Source: Sphaerochaeta sp032144095
GTDB taxonomy: Bacteria; Spirochaetota; Spirochaetia; Sphaerochaetales; Sphaerochaetaceae
Assembly (NCBI RefSeq): GCF_032144095.1
Contig: NZ_JAVSNJ010000018.1
Location: forward strand, 1-52,791
Length of the DNA: 52,791 nt
Reading direction: 5' to 3'
Both the position numbers and the translations under genes were made by a program. Within the stretch, counting starts at the first letter, position 1; every line of letters starts with the position of its first letter. The notes under the pieces were generated by a model. The model worked only from the letters and a program-made list of their open reading frames with translations. It was not told the DNA's origin and did no database searches. Below are positions 7,080 to 15,344 of the stretch, one piece after another.

Positions 7080-9746
7080 TCAGTCTTCTTTCCAGGCCCT
7101 TCCATAGAAGCTATCCAGGTAGAGCTGCTTGATCTCGCTGATGAGCGGGTAACGGGGGTTGGTTCCGGTACACTGGTCATCGAAGGCCTTCACGGAGAGC
7201 TTGTCCACTGCATCGAGGAACTCGTTCTCGTCCACTCCCCACTCCTTGATGGAGGAGGGGATGTTCAGCTCGGCCTTCAGCTTCTCGATTCCGGAGAGCA
7301 GGGCCTCCACCTTCTCCATCTGCGTAGCGGAGGGGGAGATGGTGATGTACGGGGTGTTCTCCTGGTCGTTCAGGGCCATGGCGATGTAGTCGGCCGCCCT
7401 GGCGTACCTGCTGATGGCAGAGGGGTACTCATACTGGGGGAAGGCTGCCTGCTTGGTCGGGTTGTCCGTGGCGTTGTACCTGATGATGTTGCACAAGAGC
7501 AGGGCGTTGGCCATTCCATGGGGAACATGGAAGGCAGAGCCCAGCTTGTGGGCCATCGAGTGGCAGAGGCCAAGGAAGGCGTTGGAAAAGGCCATGCCGG
7601 CAATGGTCGAGGCATTGTGCACCTTTTCTCGGGCTTTCTTGTCGTTGCCATCCCTGTAGGCTACAGGAAGGTACTTGAAGATTACCCTGGCTGCCTCCAG
7701 GCTCAGGCCATTGGTGTAGTCGGTCGACATGCTGGAGGCCAGTGCTTCCAGGGCATGGGTCAACACGTCTATGCCACAGCTGGCGGTAAGGCCCTTGGGC
7801 TGTCCCATGGCAAGCTCGCTGTCGACGATTGCCATCGTCGGGGTCAGGGCATAGTCGGCAATTGCCCACTTCATGCCGGTCTTCTCGTCGGTGATGATGG
7901 CAAAGGGGGTAACTTCACTACCGGTACCGCTGGTGGTGGGAATGCAGACCAGGTCTGCCTTCTTGCCCATGTCGGGGAAAGAGTAGATGCGCTTCTGGAT
8001 GTCCATGAAGCGAAGAGCGAGGCCCTCGAACTTCACCTCCGGATGCTCGTAGAGCAGCCACATGATCTTTGCCGCATCCATGGGAGAGCCTCCGCCCAGG
8101 CCGATGAGCACATCGGGCTTGAAGGCGTTGATGGCCTGCATCCCCTCGGTGATGGTCCCCAGGGTCGGGTCGGGCTTTACCTGGTGGAAACATTCGTTCT
8201 CGATGCCCAGGTCATCAAGGATGGAGGTAACCTTGTCGGCCATGCCACTGGTGAAGAGGTAGGAGTCGGTGACGATGAAGGCACGCTTCTTGCCCTTCAG
8301 CTCGCCAAGGGCGAGGGGGAGGCATCCGTATTTGAAATAGGTCTTTGGTGGCAGTTTGAACCAGAGCATGTTTTCCCTCCTGGCAGCTTCGGTCTTGATG
8401 TTGAGCAGGTGCTTGGGCCCTACGTTCTCGCTGATGGAATTGTTGCCCCACGAGCCGCAACCCAGGGTGAGGGAGGGCTCAAGGCGGAAGTTGTAGATGT
8501 CCCCGATGGCCCCCTGGCTGGCTGGCATGTTGATGAGCACGCGGCTTGTCTTCACTGTCCTGCTGAAGGCATTGGCCTTCTCCCTTTCCTCTTCATCGAT
8601 GTAGAGGACGCTGGTATGTCCAAACCCCCCGAGGGCAACAAGCTTGGCAGCCATGTCGGTACCTTCACCGAAATTGTCACACCTGTACATGGCAAGGATG
8701 GGGCTGAGCTTCTCATGGGCAAAGGGCTCGGATGGGTCTACCGAAGTTACCTCTCCGATGAGGACCTTGGTGTGCTTGGGGACGGTGAAGCCCGCTATCT
8801 GGGCAACCTTCTCCGCACTCTGGCCGACGATGGCGGCATTTACGGTGTTCCTCTTGGGGTCGAGGATAACCTGGCGCAGCTTGTCCTCCTCCTCAGCGGT
8901 AAGGAAGTATGCACCGCGGGAGGCGAACTCCGCCTTGACCTGGTCGTAGATATCCTTGTGGCAGATGATCGACTGCTCGGAAGCACAGACGACGCCGTTG
9001 TCGAAGGTCTTGGACATCAGCACGGAGCTGACGGCCATCTTGATGTCTGCACTCTTGTCCAGGAGGGCAGGGGTGTTGCCAGGTCCTACCCCGATGGCCG
9101 GGATGCCTGAGGAGTATGCGCTCCTGACCATGGAGGGGCCGCCGGTGGCGAGGATGAGGTTTACCAGGGGGTTCTTCATGAGGTAGTCGGTCTTGGCAAG
9201 GGAAGGCTCAGCTATCCAGCCGATGATGTCCTCCGGGGCACCTGCCTTCACTGCTGCCTCAAGGATGATCCTGGCAGCTTCACAGGTACATTTCTTGGCC
9301 CTCGGGTGTGGGCTGAAGATGATGGCATTTCTTGTCTTGAGGCTGATGAGGCTCTTGAATATGGCTGTGCTGGTTGGGTTGGTGGTCGGGATGATGCCGC
9401 AGATGACACCCTTGGGCTCTGCAATCTTCTGGATGCCGAAGGCCTTGTCGCTCTCTATGATGCCGCAGGTCTTGTCGTCCTTGTACTTGTTGAAGATGTA
9501 TTCGGCCGAGAAGTGGTTCTTGATGACCTTGTCCTCGACAATGCCCATGCCTGTCTCTTCCACCGCAGCCTGAGCCAAGGTGATTCGTTCGTCGTTGGCT
9601 GCGATCGCAGCTGCACGGAATATGGTGTCTACCTGCTCCTGGGAGTAGGTGGAGAATTTGACCTGGGCACGGCGGACCCGTTCGATGAGAGCCTGCAGTT
9701 CTTGTTGTCCTTCAAAGGGCTCTGTCATGATTTCTGTTTTAGCCAT
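7080..9746 (-). CDS. adhE: Bifunctional aldehyde-alcohol dehydrogenase AdhE
   Basis: The 888-residue length equals that of full AdhE. The N-terminal half is a CoA-acylating aldehyde dehydrogenase with the catalytic cysteine in FDNGVVCASEQS (about residue 250). The C-terminal half (from about 450) is an iron-dependent alcohol dehydrogenase. It has the NAD-binding GLGGGSPMDAAK and the metal-ligand histidines in THALEALAS and LCHSMAHKLGSAFHVPHGMANA. It reduces acetyl-CoA to acetaldehyde and then ethanol, re-oxidising two NADH, a main redox outlet in fermenting spirochaetes. The protein normally forms cytoplasmic spirosome filaments. The ATG follows CAGGAGC. The gene is monocistronic with its own promoter and an upstream inverted repeat. 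Confidence 0.98.
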   Translation of the reverse strand: MAKTEIMTEPFEGQQELQALIERVRRAQVKFSTYSQEQVDTIFRAAAIAANDERITLAQAAVEETGMGIVEDKVIKNHFSAEYIFNKYKDDKTCGIIESDKAFGIQKIAEPKGVICGIIPTTNPTSTAIFKSLISLKTRNAIIFSPHPRAKKCTCEAARIILEAAVKAGAPEDIIGWIAEPSLAKTDYLMKNPLVNLILATGGPSMVRSAYSSGIPAIGVGPGNTPALLDKSADIKMAVSSVLMSKTFDNGVVCASEQSIICHKDIYDQVKAEFASRGAYFLTAEEEDKLRQVILDPKRNTVNAAIVGQSAEKVAQIAGFTVPKHTKVLIGEVTSVDPSEPFAHEKLSPILAMYRCDNFGEGTDMAAKLVALGGFGHTSVLYIDEEEREKANAFSRTVKTSRVLINMPASQGAIGDIYNFRLEPSLTLGCGSWGNNSISENVGPKHLLNIKTEAARRENMLWFKLPPKTYFKYGCLPLALGELKGKKRAFIVTDSYLFTSGMADKVTSILDDLGIENECFHQVKPDPTLGTITEGMQAINAFKPDVLIGLGGGSPMDAAKIMWLLYEHPEVKFEGLALRFMDIQKRIYSFPDMGKKADLVCIPTTSGTGSEVTPFAIITDEKTGMKWAIADYALTPTMAIVDSELAMGQPKGLTASCGIDVLTHALEALASSMSTDYTNGLSLEAARVIFKYLPVAYRDGNDKKAREKVHNASTIAGMAFSNAFLGLCHSMAHKLGSAFHVPHGMANALLLCNIIRYNATDNPTKQAAFPQYEYPSAISRYARAADYIAMALNDQENTPYITISPSATQMEKVEALLSGIEKLKAELNIPSSIKEWGVDENEFLDAVDKLSVKAFDDQCTGTNPRYPLISEIKQLYLDSFYGRAWKED

Positions 9747-9775
9747 CTGGTTGCTCCTGACTGTTTGATGGCCTA

Positions 9776-9805
9776 AATGTATAAATAAATATCTATTAAG
9801 GTCAA
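9776..9805 (-). promoter_or_regulatory. Candidate adhE promoter
   Basis: On the minus strand, TTGACC (9800-9805) and TACATT (9776-9781) are spaced by 18 bp, in a strongly AT-rich gap 30 bases before the adhE ATG. Confidence 0.5.
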
Positions 9806-9842
9806 TAGGAATTAAAAAGAATGTGAAAATAAATAGGAATGC

Positions 9843-9868
9843 TTGTACTAATTAAAGAATTAGTACAA
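9843..9868. promoter_or_regulatory. Perfect inverted repeat upstream of adhE
   Basis: TTGTACTAATT and AATTAGTACAA are exact reverse complements separated by AAAG. The centre is about 85 bp upstream of the predicted adhE start of transcription, a position more typical of an activator than of a repressor. The outer TTGT...ACAA resembles the ends of a Rex site, but the spacing is too wide for the Rex consensus. The binding protein is unknown. Confidence 0.5.
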
Positions 9869-9941
9869 ATTAATGAGAAGGATTTCATAATAATTGTAAT
9901 ATAATATGAAAAGATAGTAATGATATATGAATATCAAGATA

Positions 9942-11060
9942 TTAAAATGGTATTTTACTGATAATAGCTATTGTTAGTACAGCCACAACAACAGCCACAA
10001 AAAGTGTGGTGGAAATTCGTTTGGAAACGTGCACGGTTGTTGAGGCCCCATCGAAGGTTCCCCCAGCTGTCCTCAGCAGGGCTTGGTCGGTCCGCTCGAT
10101 AAGGGACCCTTTCGAACCCTTGAACGAGGTTGACAGCAGGGTGAAGTACCCCAGGGTAAGGGGGATGTAGGCAACATTCTTTCCACTGAGCCTGGGGTTG
10201 CTTGCGCTGATGCACTGGCTTGCAGCCAATAGGCTGATGAGCCTCAGGGCCTTTACCAGGGCTATCTGGACGGCTCCCTGGGTGAAGGCTATGGAGCCGA
10301 AGGACAAAAGCACCTTTCCAAAGGGTTCAAACAGGCTGAGGGCCAGCATGGAAAGAAGGAGCATCAGGGGGGGGACGATGCGGATCCTCCTCTTGGCGAG
10401 GGTCTGCAGGAGGTACATCAAGGCTGTGATCACGGCAAGGTAGGAGAGCTTGTCCACGATGAGGATGGCGGCAATGGCGAGCAGTGCGGCGAGGGCGACC
10501 TTGCCGTTGTGCTCGCGTTCTGAGAGCAGAGGCAGTTCCAATTCCAGGCTGTCATCCTTGAGCTGGCCTATGAGCTTGCCCTTGTTCTTGTAGGTTTCTG
10601 CCATGAAGCCAAGGACGATGCTGCTTGCCAGGCCCAGGGCCAGCATGAGGGGGGCTGCCACCCAGATGGAGGCTCCATACACCAGCAGGGCAGCCACCTC
10701 AAGCTGGGCTAGGTTGCTGGCCATGGCCCCCAGGATGCTGCACCCCACAAGGGAGACCCGTTTTCCGAAGAGGCGTTTTGCCCCATACATCAACAGGCCG
10801 CTGGAGAGAGTCCCTGCCAGCGATATGAAGAACAGGTAGGAGAAGAGGGTCCCGCTGACAAAGCCCTGCCCTATGGATTTGAGCAACAAAAGGACAAAGA
10901 AGGATTTGAAGGTGAATATGTCCAGCACCAGCAGGATGGGCAGGTTTGCCAGGCCCAGTCGTAGGAAGGGTAGTGGTTTGGGAATGAGGTATTCCAGCGT
11001 TGAGCAGAGCAGGGTGGCAGCAGCGATAAATGCGATCTTTCGTTCAGTTCGCGACATCAT
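9942..11060 (-). CDS. Gx-transporter / heptaprenyl-diphosphate-synthase-I-like membrane protein fused to EcfT-like domain
   Basis: This membrane protein has 372 residues (two adjacent ATGs, 11060 and 11057). The first 170 match the Gx transporter family once named heptaprenyl diphosphate synthase component I: LPFLRLGLANLPILLVLDIF, then several helices with SYLFFISLAGTLSSGLLMYGAK. That domain normally ends there. A second hydrophobic region (about 185-372) contains FEPFGKVLLSFGSIAFTQGAVQIALVKALRLISLLA (given here by its features: a Gly-rich stretch, then a helix ending LRLI), which recalls the EcfT/CbiQ transmembrane subunit of ECF transporters. Its start overlaps the end of the NusG-II gene, so they form an operon. 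The transported compound is unknown. Confidence 0.75.
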   Translation of the reverse strand: MMSRTERKIAFIAAATLLCSTLEYLIPKPLPFLRLGLANLPILLVLDIFTFKSFFVLLLLKSIGQGFVSGTLFSYLFFISLAGTLSSGLLMYGAKRLFGKRVSLVGCSILGAMASNLAQLEVAALLVYGASIWVAAPLMLALGLASSIVLGFMAETYKNKGKLIGQLKDDSLELELPLLSEREHNGKVALAALLAIAAILIVDKLSYLAVITALMYLLQTLAKRRIRIVPPLMLLLSMLALSLFEPFGKVLLSFGSIAFTQGAVQIALVKALRLISLLAASQCISASNPRLSGKNVAYIPLTLGYFTLLSTSFKGSKGSLIERTDQALLRTAGGTFDGASTTVHVSKRISTTLFVAVVVAVLTIAIISKIPF

Positions 11061-11472
11061 CGACCTCCATTGATCCGTTGCCTGAGGAGACTATGGTAAG
11101 GAGGATCTGGTTGGGCAGGCATGCTATCCAGCCGCTTGATGTCGATATGGCCCCTTGCTGCACGCAGGTCTTGGTGGGGCAGGGTGAGTCGGAAATCCTT
11201 GCCTCGCCGTGTTCGATGATGATGTGGGTATCGCCCAGGGGGCCATGGACATCCACCTCCCTGTCTATCGCCAGGGAGTAGCGGTAGGAGCCTTCTGGGC
11301 CTTCTACGTTTACATAGCCACCCCCTCCTCCGAGGGAGGCGGAGGCTATGAGAGCCAGGACAGCAATGCTGAAAAGCAGTATGAGCATATCTACTACTAA
11401 GGTAGGGTAGGTTCGTTTCACCCACTTAGTGTACCTACATCGTTTATGGTTTGCAATAAGGCTCTTCTTCAC
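11044..11472 (-). CDS. NusG domain II-containing membrane-anchored protein
   Basis: The product is 142 residues from a GTG at 11472. A later GTG at about 11421 (VKRTYPTLVVD) is also possible, as neither start has a strong ribosome site. One N-terminal membrane helix (VVDMLILLFSIAVLALIASASL) is followed by a soluble domain. That domain has the conserved tail DSPCPTKTCVQQG...WIACLPNQILLTI, the hallmark of NusG_II proteins, with three cysteines. These are not transcription factors. They commonly sit next to Gx-transporter genes and ApbE flavin transferases and are thought to face the extracytoplasmic side. Here the gene precedes and overlaps the Gx-EcfT gene. The function is unknown. Confidence 0.85.
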   Translation of the reverse strand: MKKSLIANHKRCRYTKWVKRTYPTLVVDMLILLFSIAVLALIASASLGGGGGYVNVEGPEGSYRYSLAIDREVDVHGPLGDTHIIIEHGEARISDSPCPTKTCVQQGAISTSSGWIACLPNQILLTIVSSGNGSMEVDDVAN

Positions 11473-11539
11473 GGTATTTGAAGGTTGTGTATGAACTGTG
11501 TGTGGAAAAAGAGGGAATATACGATTTTACTCTATATGT

Positions 11540-11569
11540 TTGACATATTCTTCACCGTATGGGTATAAT
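11540..11569 (+). promoter_or_regulatory. Consensus sigma-70 promoter of the orphan response regulator
   Basis: TTGACA (11540-11545) and TATAAT (11564-11569) both match the consensus perfectly and are spaced by 18 bp. Predicted transcription starts near 11576, giving a leader of about 40 bases before the TTG start codon at 11616. Confidence 0.85.
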
Positions 11570-11615
11570 GGATGGTCTACTCTACTATTCCCTACTATTG
11601 GGGAGGAAAATCATT

Positions 11616-12347
11616 TTGAAACTCATCTATGTATCAGACAGCAATTCCGAAGACCGAGAAGGGATCAAGCAGTATTTTGAGCTTTCCGGCTATGAGGTGC
11701 AGGCCTTTGAGGATCTGCACACCTTGCAGGTTGCCATTGCACGGCAGATCCCAGACCTTCTGTTGCTGGATGTAGTCCTCACCGATGGTGATGGCTTCAC
11801 CTTCATCAAGAAGCTGAAGCAGACCTACTCCTTTCCCGTGATATTCGTCACTGCCAGGGTTGCCGAGAGTGACAGGATACTGGGTTTCGAGCTGGGTGCC
11901 GATGATTATGTGTGCAAGCCTTTCTCGAGCAAGGAGCTTGTGCTTCGTGTGCATGCCATGTTCAGGCGCATCGACATGAGCGCCTCAGCCTTCCGTAGTG
12001 GTTCCTCCTGGACACTGGGCAACTCGTTCATGCAGTTGGATGAGGTTTCCCACCTGTTCTCTGTCGATGGGCAGCAGATAGCGCTGACTGCTGCTGAGTG
12101 GAGGATCATGAGCTACCTGGTTAGCAACAGCGGTATCCTCATTACCAGGTCACAGATCCTTGAGCACTGCTTTGACTACAGTTTTGAGAGCTATGACCGC
12201 ATTGTCGACACCCATGTGAAGAACATGCGGGCAAAGATGGGACCTCTGGGCTCGCAGTGGATCGAGACGGTCCGTGGTTACGGTTACCGGTTTGCAGGGC
12301 ATAGCACGGTGGTCAGGCCTAGTGTTGCTCCTGCAAAACAGAAATAA
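11616..12347 (+). CDS. OmpR/PhoB-family response regulator, orphan, TTG start
   Basis: A TTG at 11616 is taken as the start. It follows GGGGAGGA (11600-11607) at normal spacing and gives the usual receiver beginning MKLIYVSDSN. Upstream ATGs would add an unmatched extension. The product is 243 residues. The receiver domain has its phospho-acceptor in LLLDVVLTDGDG (Asp about 50), the conserved Thr in FVTARV and the Lys in CKPFSSKEL. The C-terminal winged helix (about 140-240) has LTAAEWRIMSYL and the recognition region DRIVDTHVKNMRAKM...VRGYGYRF. No histidine kinase gene is adjacent, so its partner must be elsewhere. A perfect promoter suggests steady strong expression. Confidence 0.92.
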   Translation: MKLIYVSDSNSEDREGIKQYFELSGYEVQAFEDLHTLQVAIARQIPDLLLLDVVLTDGDGFTFIKKLKQTYSFPVIFVTARVAESDRILGFELGADDYVCKPFSSKELVLRVHAMFRRIDMSASAFRSGSSWTLGNSFMQLDEVSHLFSVDGQQIALTAAEWRIMSYLVSNSGILITRSQILEHCFDYSFESYDRIVDTHVKNMRAKMGPLGSQWIETVRGYGYRFAGHSTVVRPSVAPAKQK

Positions 12348-12389
12348 CAAAAAAACAAGAACCGAAAGAAGAAAGAGAAAAAAGGAAAA

Positions 12390-12929
12390 TCAAACAGAAA
12401 GGGTCATATGTGTGTTGCCTGAGAAGTCCCGTATGGTGAAGGTCCCCCCCTCATACAGACAATAGGTAGGGGGATATTCGCCTTTGGGGATGGATACCGA
12501 ACCTGGGTTGACGAAAAACACCCCATCCTGTTCTTCCGCGACTGGTATGTGGGTATGTCCACTTACCAGAATGTCTCCCTTCTTCAATGGTGGTTTTTGC
12601 AAATGACCATGGGTCAGGTAGATCATCCTTCCCCCCAGTTCTTCAAGGAAGAGGGGAGCATAGTCGGCCAGGATGGGGAATTCAAGTACCATCTGGTCAA
12701 CTTCTGAGTCGCAATTTCCTCTCACGCAAATAATTGATTCTTTTAAACTATTTAGTAGCGAATATGTTTCTTTGGGGTTATACTCTCTAGGAAGGTTGTT
12801 TCTTGGTCCGTGGTACAGAAGGTCTCCCAGGAGGATTAGCCTGGAGGCTCCGCTTAGATTAAAGGCTTCCATAAGTTTATGCATGTAATATGCGCTGCCG
12901 TGGATGTCCGATGCTAAAAGGTATATCAT
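12390..12929 (-). CDS. yfcE: YfcE-type metallophosphoesterase (phosphodiesterase)
   Basis: This 179-residue calcineurin-like phosphoesterase has all the metal-binding motifs in order: SDIHGS, GDLLYHGPRN, GNCDSEVD, LTHGH and SGHTHIP. Length and the GPRN signature match E. coli YfcE, a Mn-dependent phosphodiesterase active on artificial phosphodiesters with unknown physiological substrate. It is cytoplasmic and monocistronic, divergent from the porin gene. No Shine-Dalgarno is seen before the ATG; the bases just upstream are AT-rich. Confidence 0.93.
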   Translation of the reverse strand: MIYLLASDIHGSAYYMHKLMEAFNLSGASRLILLGDLLYHGPRNNLPREYNPKETYSLLNSLKESIICVRGNCDSEVDQMVLEFPILADYAPLFLEELGGRMIYLTHGHLQKPPLKKGDILVSGHTHIPVAEEQDGVFFVNPGSVSIPKGEYPPTYCLYEGGTFTIRDFSGNTHMTLSV

Positions 12930-12969
12930 ACTTATATGGTAATAGAATCGGTTATGTACTGCAATATTA

Positions 12970-13201
12970 TTGACAATTTAAGTGATATTGTCTTTGTAAC
13001 CTTCTCGCCAACCACACAAAGTAAATTTATGGCTATAAATAACACAAACACACAAAATTTCAACACCTTACTACCTAAAACCACACAATTCCCTCACACA
13101 ATTCCACAATCCCTACACCTGCCTTCCATTCTACTCACAAAGTGCATCGACATACTGATGTTACAAATAAACTCTCACGCAAAAAAATGGAGATTTACGT
13201 C
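12970..13201 (+). promoter_or_regulatory. Porin promoter region and G-free leader
   Basis: A perfect -35 box TTGACA lies at 12970-12975, though the -10 region after it (TTTGTA or TTGTAA) is weak. From 13033 to 13120 the plus strand contains no G at all (88 bases of A, C and T), and 13033-13141 contains only one. The leader ends with a GGAG ribosome site at 13189-13192, nine bases before the ATG. A G-free mRNA leader cannot form GC or GU pairs and should stay unstructured, which suits a heavily translated outer-membrane protein. Confidence 0.6.
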
Positions 13202-14197
13202 ATGAAGAAAAAGTTTGTATTGACTCTGGCACTGGTTCTTATGGTTGCTGCAACTATCGTTGCTGCTCCTGTCACATTGACAGGTTCTTTCAAAGCTGGG
13301 TACACGATCACGACTAACCCAAACGCTATTGCAGCTCTTGATGCAACAGAGTTCGACATCGATGGCCTTGCACTCACTGGAGATTTCTGGAAACTTGCGG
13401 TTGCTGATGGTCCTCTCTCGTTTGACGACGATGCAACTAACACTGGAACATTGACAATCTATCTCGACAAGGCTCTTGCAGCTCAGGGGACCGACATGGG
13501 GGATCTAACTCTTGCTCTCTCTATTGGAAACAAGGGTACTGTAAGTGGTCTCCATGTATATACCGACCCCAACGGAACTGTTGGTGACAAGGGATACAGA
13601 GTTCGACAGAAGGGTTCTTATTCCACAGAAGCTGTAGTTGGTTATGGTTCCATGGTAACTGCAAGCCTTTCTTTTGATCCTACAGATTCAACCAATAATC
13701 CTTTCCAGATTAGTGCTAAGACTACTCCTGTTGATGGCGTAAGTGCTGCTGTTGCTTATACTAACTATGCAGAGAACAAGTGGGCTTCAACAATTGATGC
13801 TGATGGCGCCTTTGGTGGTTCCGTTGCTGTCGATGTAGCAGCTCTTGCTGGTCTTGATTTCGGTCTTTCCGCTTCTGCCATTGATACATACTTCCTTGGT
13901 CAGGAAAAGAATTACATGCTCGCTGGCCTCAAGGCTTCCTATGAAGACATTGCAGCCTATACTGAGTACCAGCTCTTTGATGGAACAAGCAACCTCATTG
14001 CCAAGGCTTCTTACAGTGGCATTGAAAACGTTGGTATGTATGCCAAGTTGACCCTTAATGACCTTTCAGACATCAAAACCGTTATTGGTGCTGGTGCAAG
14101 TTACAAAATGGGCGGCGTGACCTATGCTCTTGATGGTGATTATACTGTTGCAACCTCCGTCATGACCATTTCGCCTTCCGTAAAAGTTTCTTTCTAA
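13202..14197 (+). CDS. Outer-membrane beta-barrel protein (porin-like)
   Basis: ATG 13202 follows GGAG and begins a clear signal peptide: MKKKFVLTLALVLMVAATIVAAP, cleavage probably after AAA or VAA near residue 21. The mature part, about 310 residues, alternates polar and hydrophobic residues. It ends with SPSVKVSF, a terminal phenylalanine being typical of barrel proteins inserted by BamA. Many Tyr/Thr-rich strands (VGMYAKLTLNDLS, ASYKMGGVTYALDGDYTV) support a barrel. It resembles the abundant major outer-membrane proteins of Sphaerochaeta and Spirochaeta, but no named family is certain. A strong terminator follows. Confidence 0.8.
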   Translation: MKKKFVLTLALVLMVAATIVAAPVTLTGSFKAGYTITTNPNAIAALDATEFDIDGLALTGDFWKLAVADGPLSFDDDATNTGTLTIYLDKALAAQGTDMGDLTLALSIGNKGTVSGLHVYTDPNGTVGDKGYRVRQKGSYSTEAVVGYGSMVTASLSFDPTDSTNNPFQISAKTTPVDGVSAAVAYTNYAENKWASTIDADGAFGGSVAVDVAALAGLDFGLSASAIDTYFLGQEKNYMLAGLKASYEDIAAYTEYQLFDGTSNLIAKASYSGIENVGMYAKLTLNDLSDIKTVIGAGASYKMGGVTYALDGDYTVATSVMTISPSVKVSF

Positions 14198-14223
14198 TCA
14201 ATCCTAACTTCGGTTAGATTATG

Positions 14224-14251
14224 AGTGGCCCATCTTTGATGGGTCACTTTT
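14224..14251 (+). terminator. Rho-independent terminator of the porin gene
   Basis: GTGGCCCATC and GATGGGTCAC pair around a TTT loop with one G-U pair, followed by TTTT. A small UUCG hairpin (CTAAC-TTCG-GTTAG, 14204-14217) precedes it. Confidence 0.85.
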
Positions 14252-14278
14252 ACGTTTAGACCCCATCAACCTTTTTAT

Positions 14279-14307
14279 TTGCCTCTTACCTCATTTCCCT
14301 CTACAAT
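14279..14307 (+). promoter_or_regulatory. Promoter of the lacI-type operon
   Basis: TTGCCT (14279-14284) and TACAAT (14302-14307) are spaced by 17 bp, with a short leader of about 22 bases to the regulator ATG. No palindromic operator is visible here, so the regulator gene itself does not look tightly autorepressed. Confidence 0.6.
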
Positions 14308-14335
14308 GACCCTATTACTATGTGTATGAGGAAAC

Positions 14336-15343
14336 ATGAAAAAGAGTATTGGAAGGGCAGACGTAGCCAAGGCAGCAGGAGTCTCTGAATCCACAGTCTC
14401 TCGCGCCTTGAACGATTCTCCCCTGATAAGCAATGATATCAAACGAAAGGTACGCCAGCAGGCAGAACTGCTGGGGTACTATCCCTCACGCACTGCTACA
14501 CTCTTTGCAAGCAACAAAAGCCTTTCCATTGGGTTTGTAGTTCCCTACTACCAGAACATCATGCCCTTTACCCGATCCTATTTCCCCTCATTGCTTGATG
14601 GACTACTCCTGGGTGCAATGAAACGCGACTATACCATCAGCATCATGTTCCAGGACCACCTGGGAAAATATCGAACCTACAATGAATTGATCAACTCCCA
14701 TAGCTTCGATGGCCTGGTGTTTGCCATAACCCAGGACAACTTTGCAGGCCTCCAGCCTATGATCGACCATGACATACCCTTTGTGCTGGTCAACAACTAC
14801 CAGGAAGGGGCAGCAAGCGTCTACGCCAAGCCAGAACTGGGAATGGAGAAAGCCTTTGCGCATGCCACATCCCTTGGGCACAACACCATCACCTACATAA
14901 CAGGCGATTTGACCTTCAAGAATGGGAAGGACCGACTTCAAGTCTTTGAGGAGCTTGCTGCACTACATCATATACAGTATGAGATAATTGAAGGCAACTT
15001 CTCAAAAACCTCTGGCTTTGAGGCCCTTGCCAAGATGAAGAACCTACCCTCAATGGTCATGACAGCCAGTGACCGACAGGCCTTTGGCTTCATGCAAGCC
15101 TGTATGGAACGAGGGCTACGGGTTCCCCAGGACATCTCAATCATCGGATATGATAACTTCCAGCCAGCAGGAACCAGCACACCTCCCCTGACCACAGTCC
15201 ACCATCCCATCACAGAGATGGGCACCCTTGCAGCGGATATGGTGATCGACATCATCCAAAGAAAAGTTGCACCTGAACAAAAATGGGTTGATACTGATTT
15301 TGTAGTACGAAAATCAACCACTTCCGTATCTTTTGGAGGGTAA
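14336..15343 (+). CDS. LacI-family transcriptional regulator
   Basis: This 335-residue protein starts at an ATG behind GAGGAAAC. The N-terminal helix-turn-helix is canonical: RADVAKAAGVSESTVSRALNDSPLIS, then the hinge-helix region about residues 45-60 (GYYPSRTATLF). Residues 64-330 are a PBP1-type sugar-binding core with the usual late DISIIGYDNFQPAGTSTPPLTTV. It heads an operon with an oxidoreductase gene that starts one base after its stop. It probably controls the sugar cluster to its right. The perfect palindrome at 17296-17311 is the best operator candidate. The inducer is unknown. Confidence 0.95.
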   Translation: MKKSIGRADVAKAAGVSESTVSRALNDSPLISNDIKRKVRQQAELLGYYPSRTATLFASNKSLSIGFVVPYYQNIMPFTRSYFPSLLDGLLLGAMKRDYTISIMFQDHLGKYRTYNELINSHSFDGLVFAITQDNFAGLQPMIDHDIPFVLVNNYQEGAASVYAKPELGMEKAFAHATSLGHNTITYITGDLTFKNGKDRLQVFEELAALHHIQYEIIEGNFSKTSGFEALAKMKNLPSMVMTASDRQAFGFMQACMERGLRVPQDISIIGYDNFQPAGTSTPPLTTVHHPITEMGTLAADMVIDIIQRKVAPEQKWVDTDFVVRKSTTSVSFGG

Positions 15344-15344
15344 G

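Noticed and set aside
7518..9110. 530-codon open frame antisense to adhE
   Set aside because: It lies wholly inside the well-matched adhE gene, has no recognisable domain and reflects codon bias of the real gene.
9843..9868. Rex operator at adhE
   Set aside because: Only the outer TTGT...ACAA agrees; the centre is eight bases longer than the Rex consensus.
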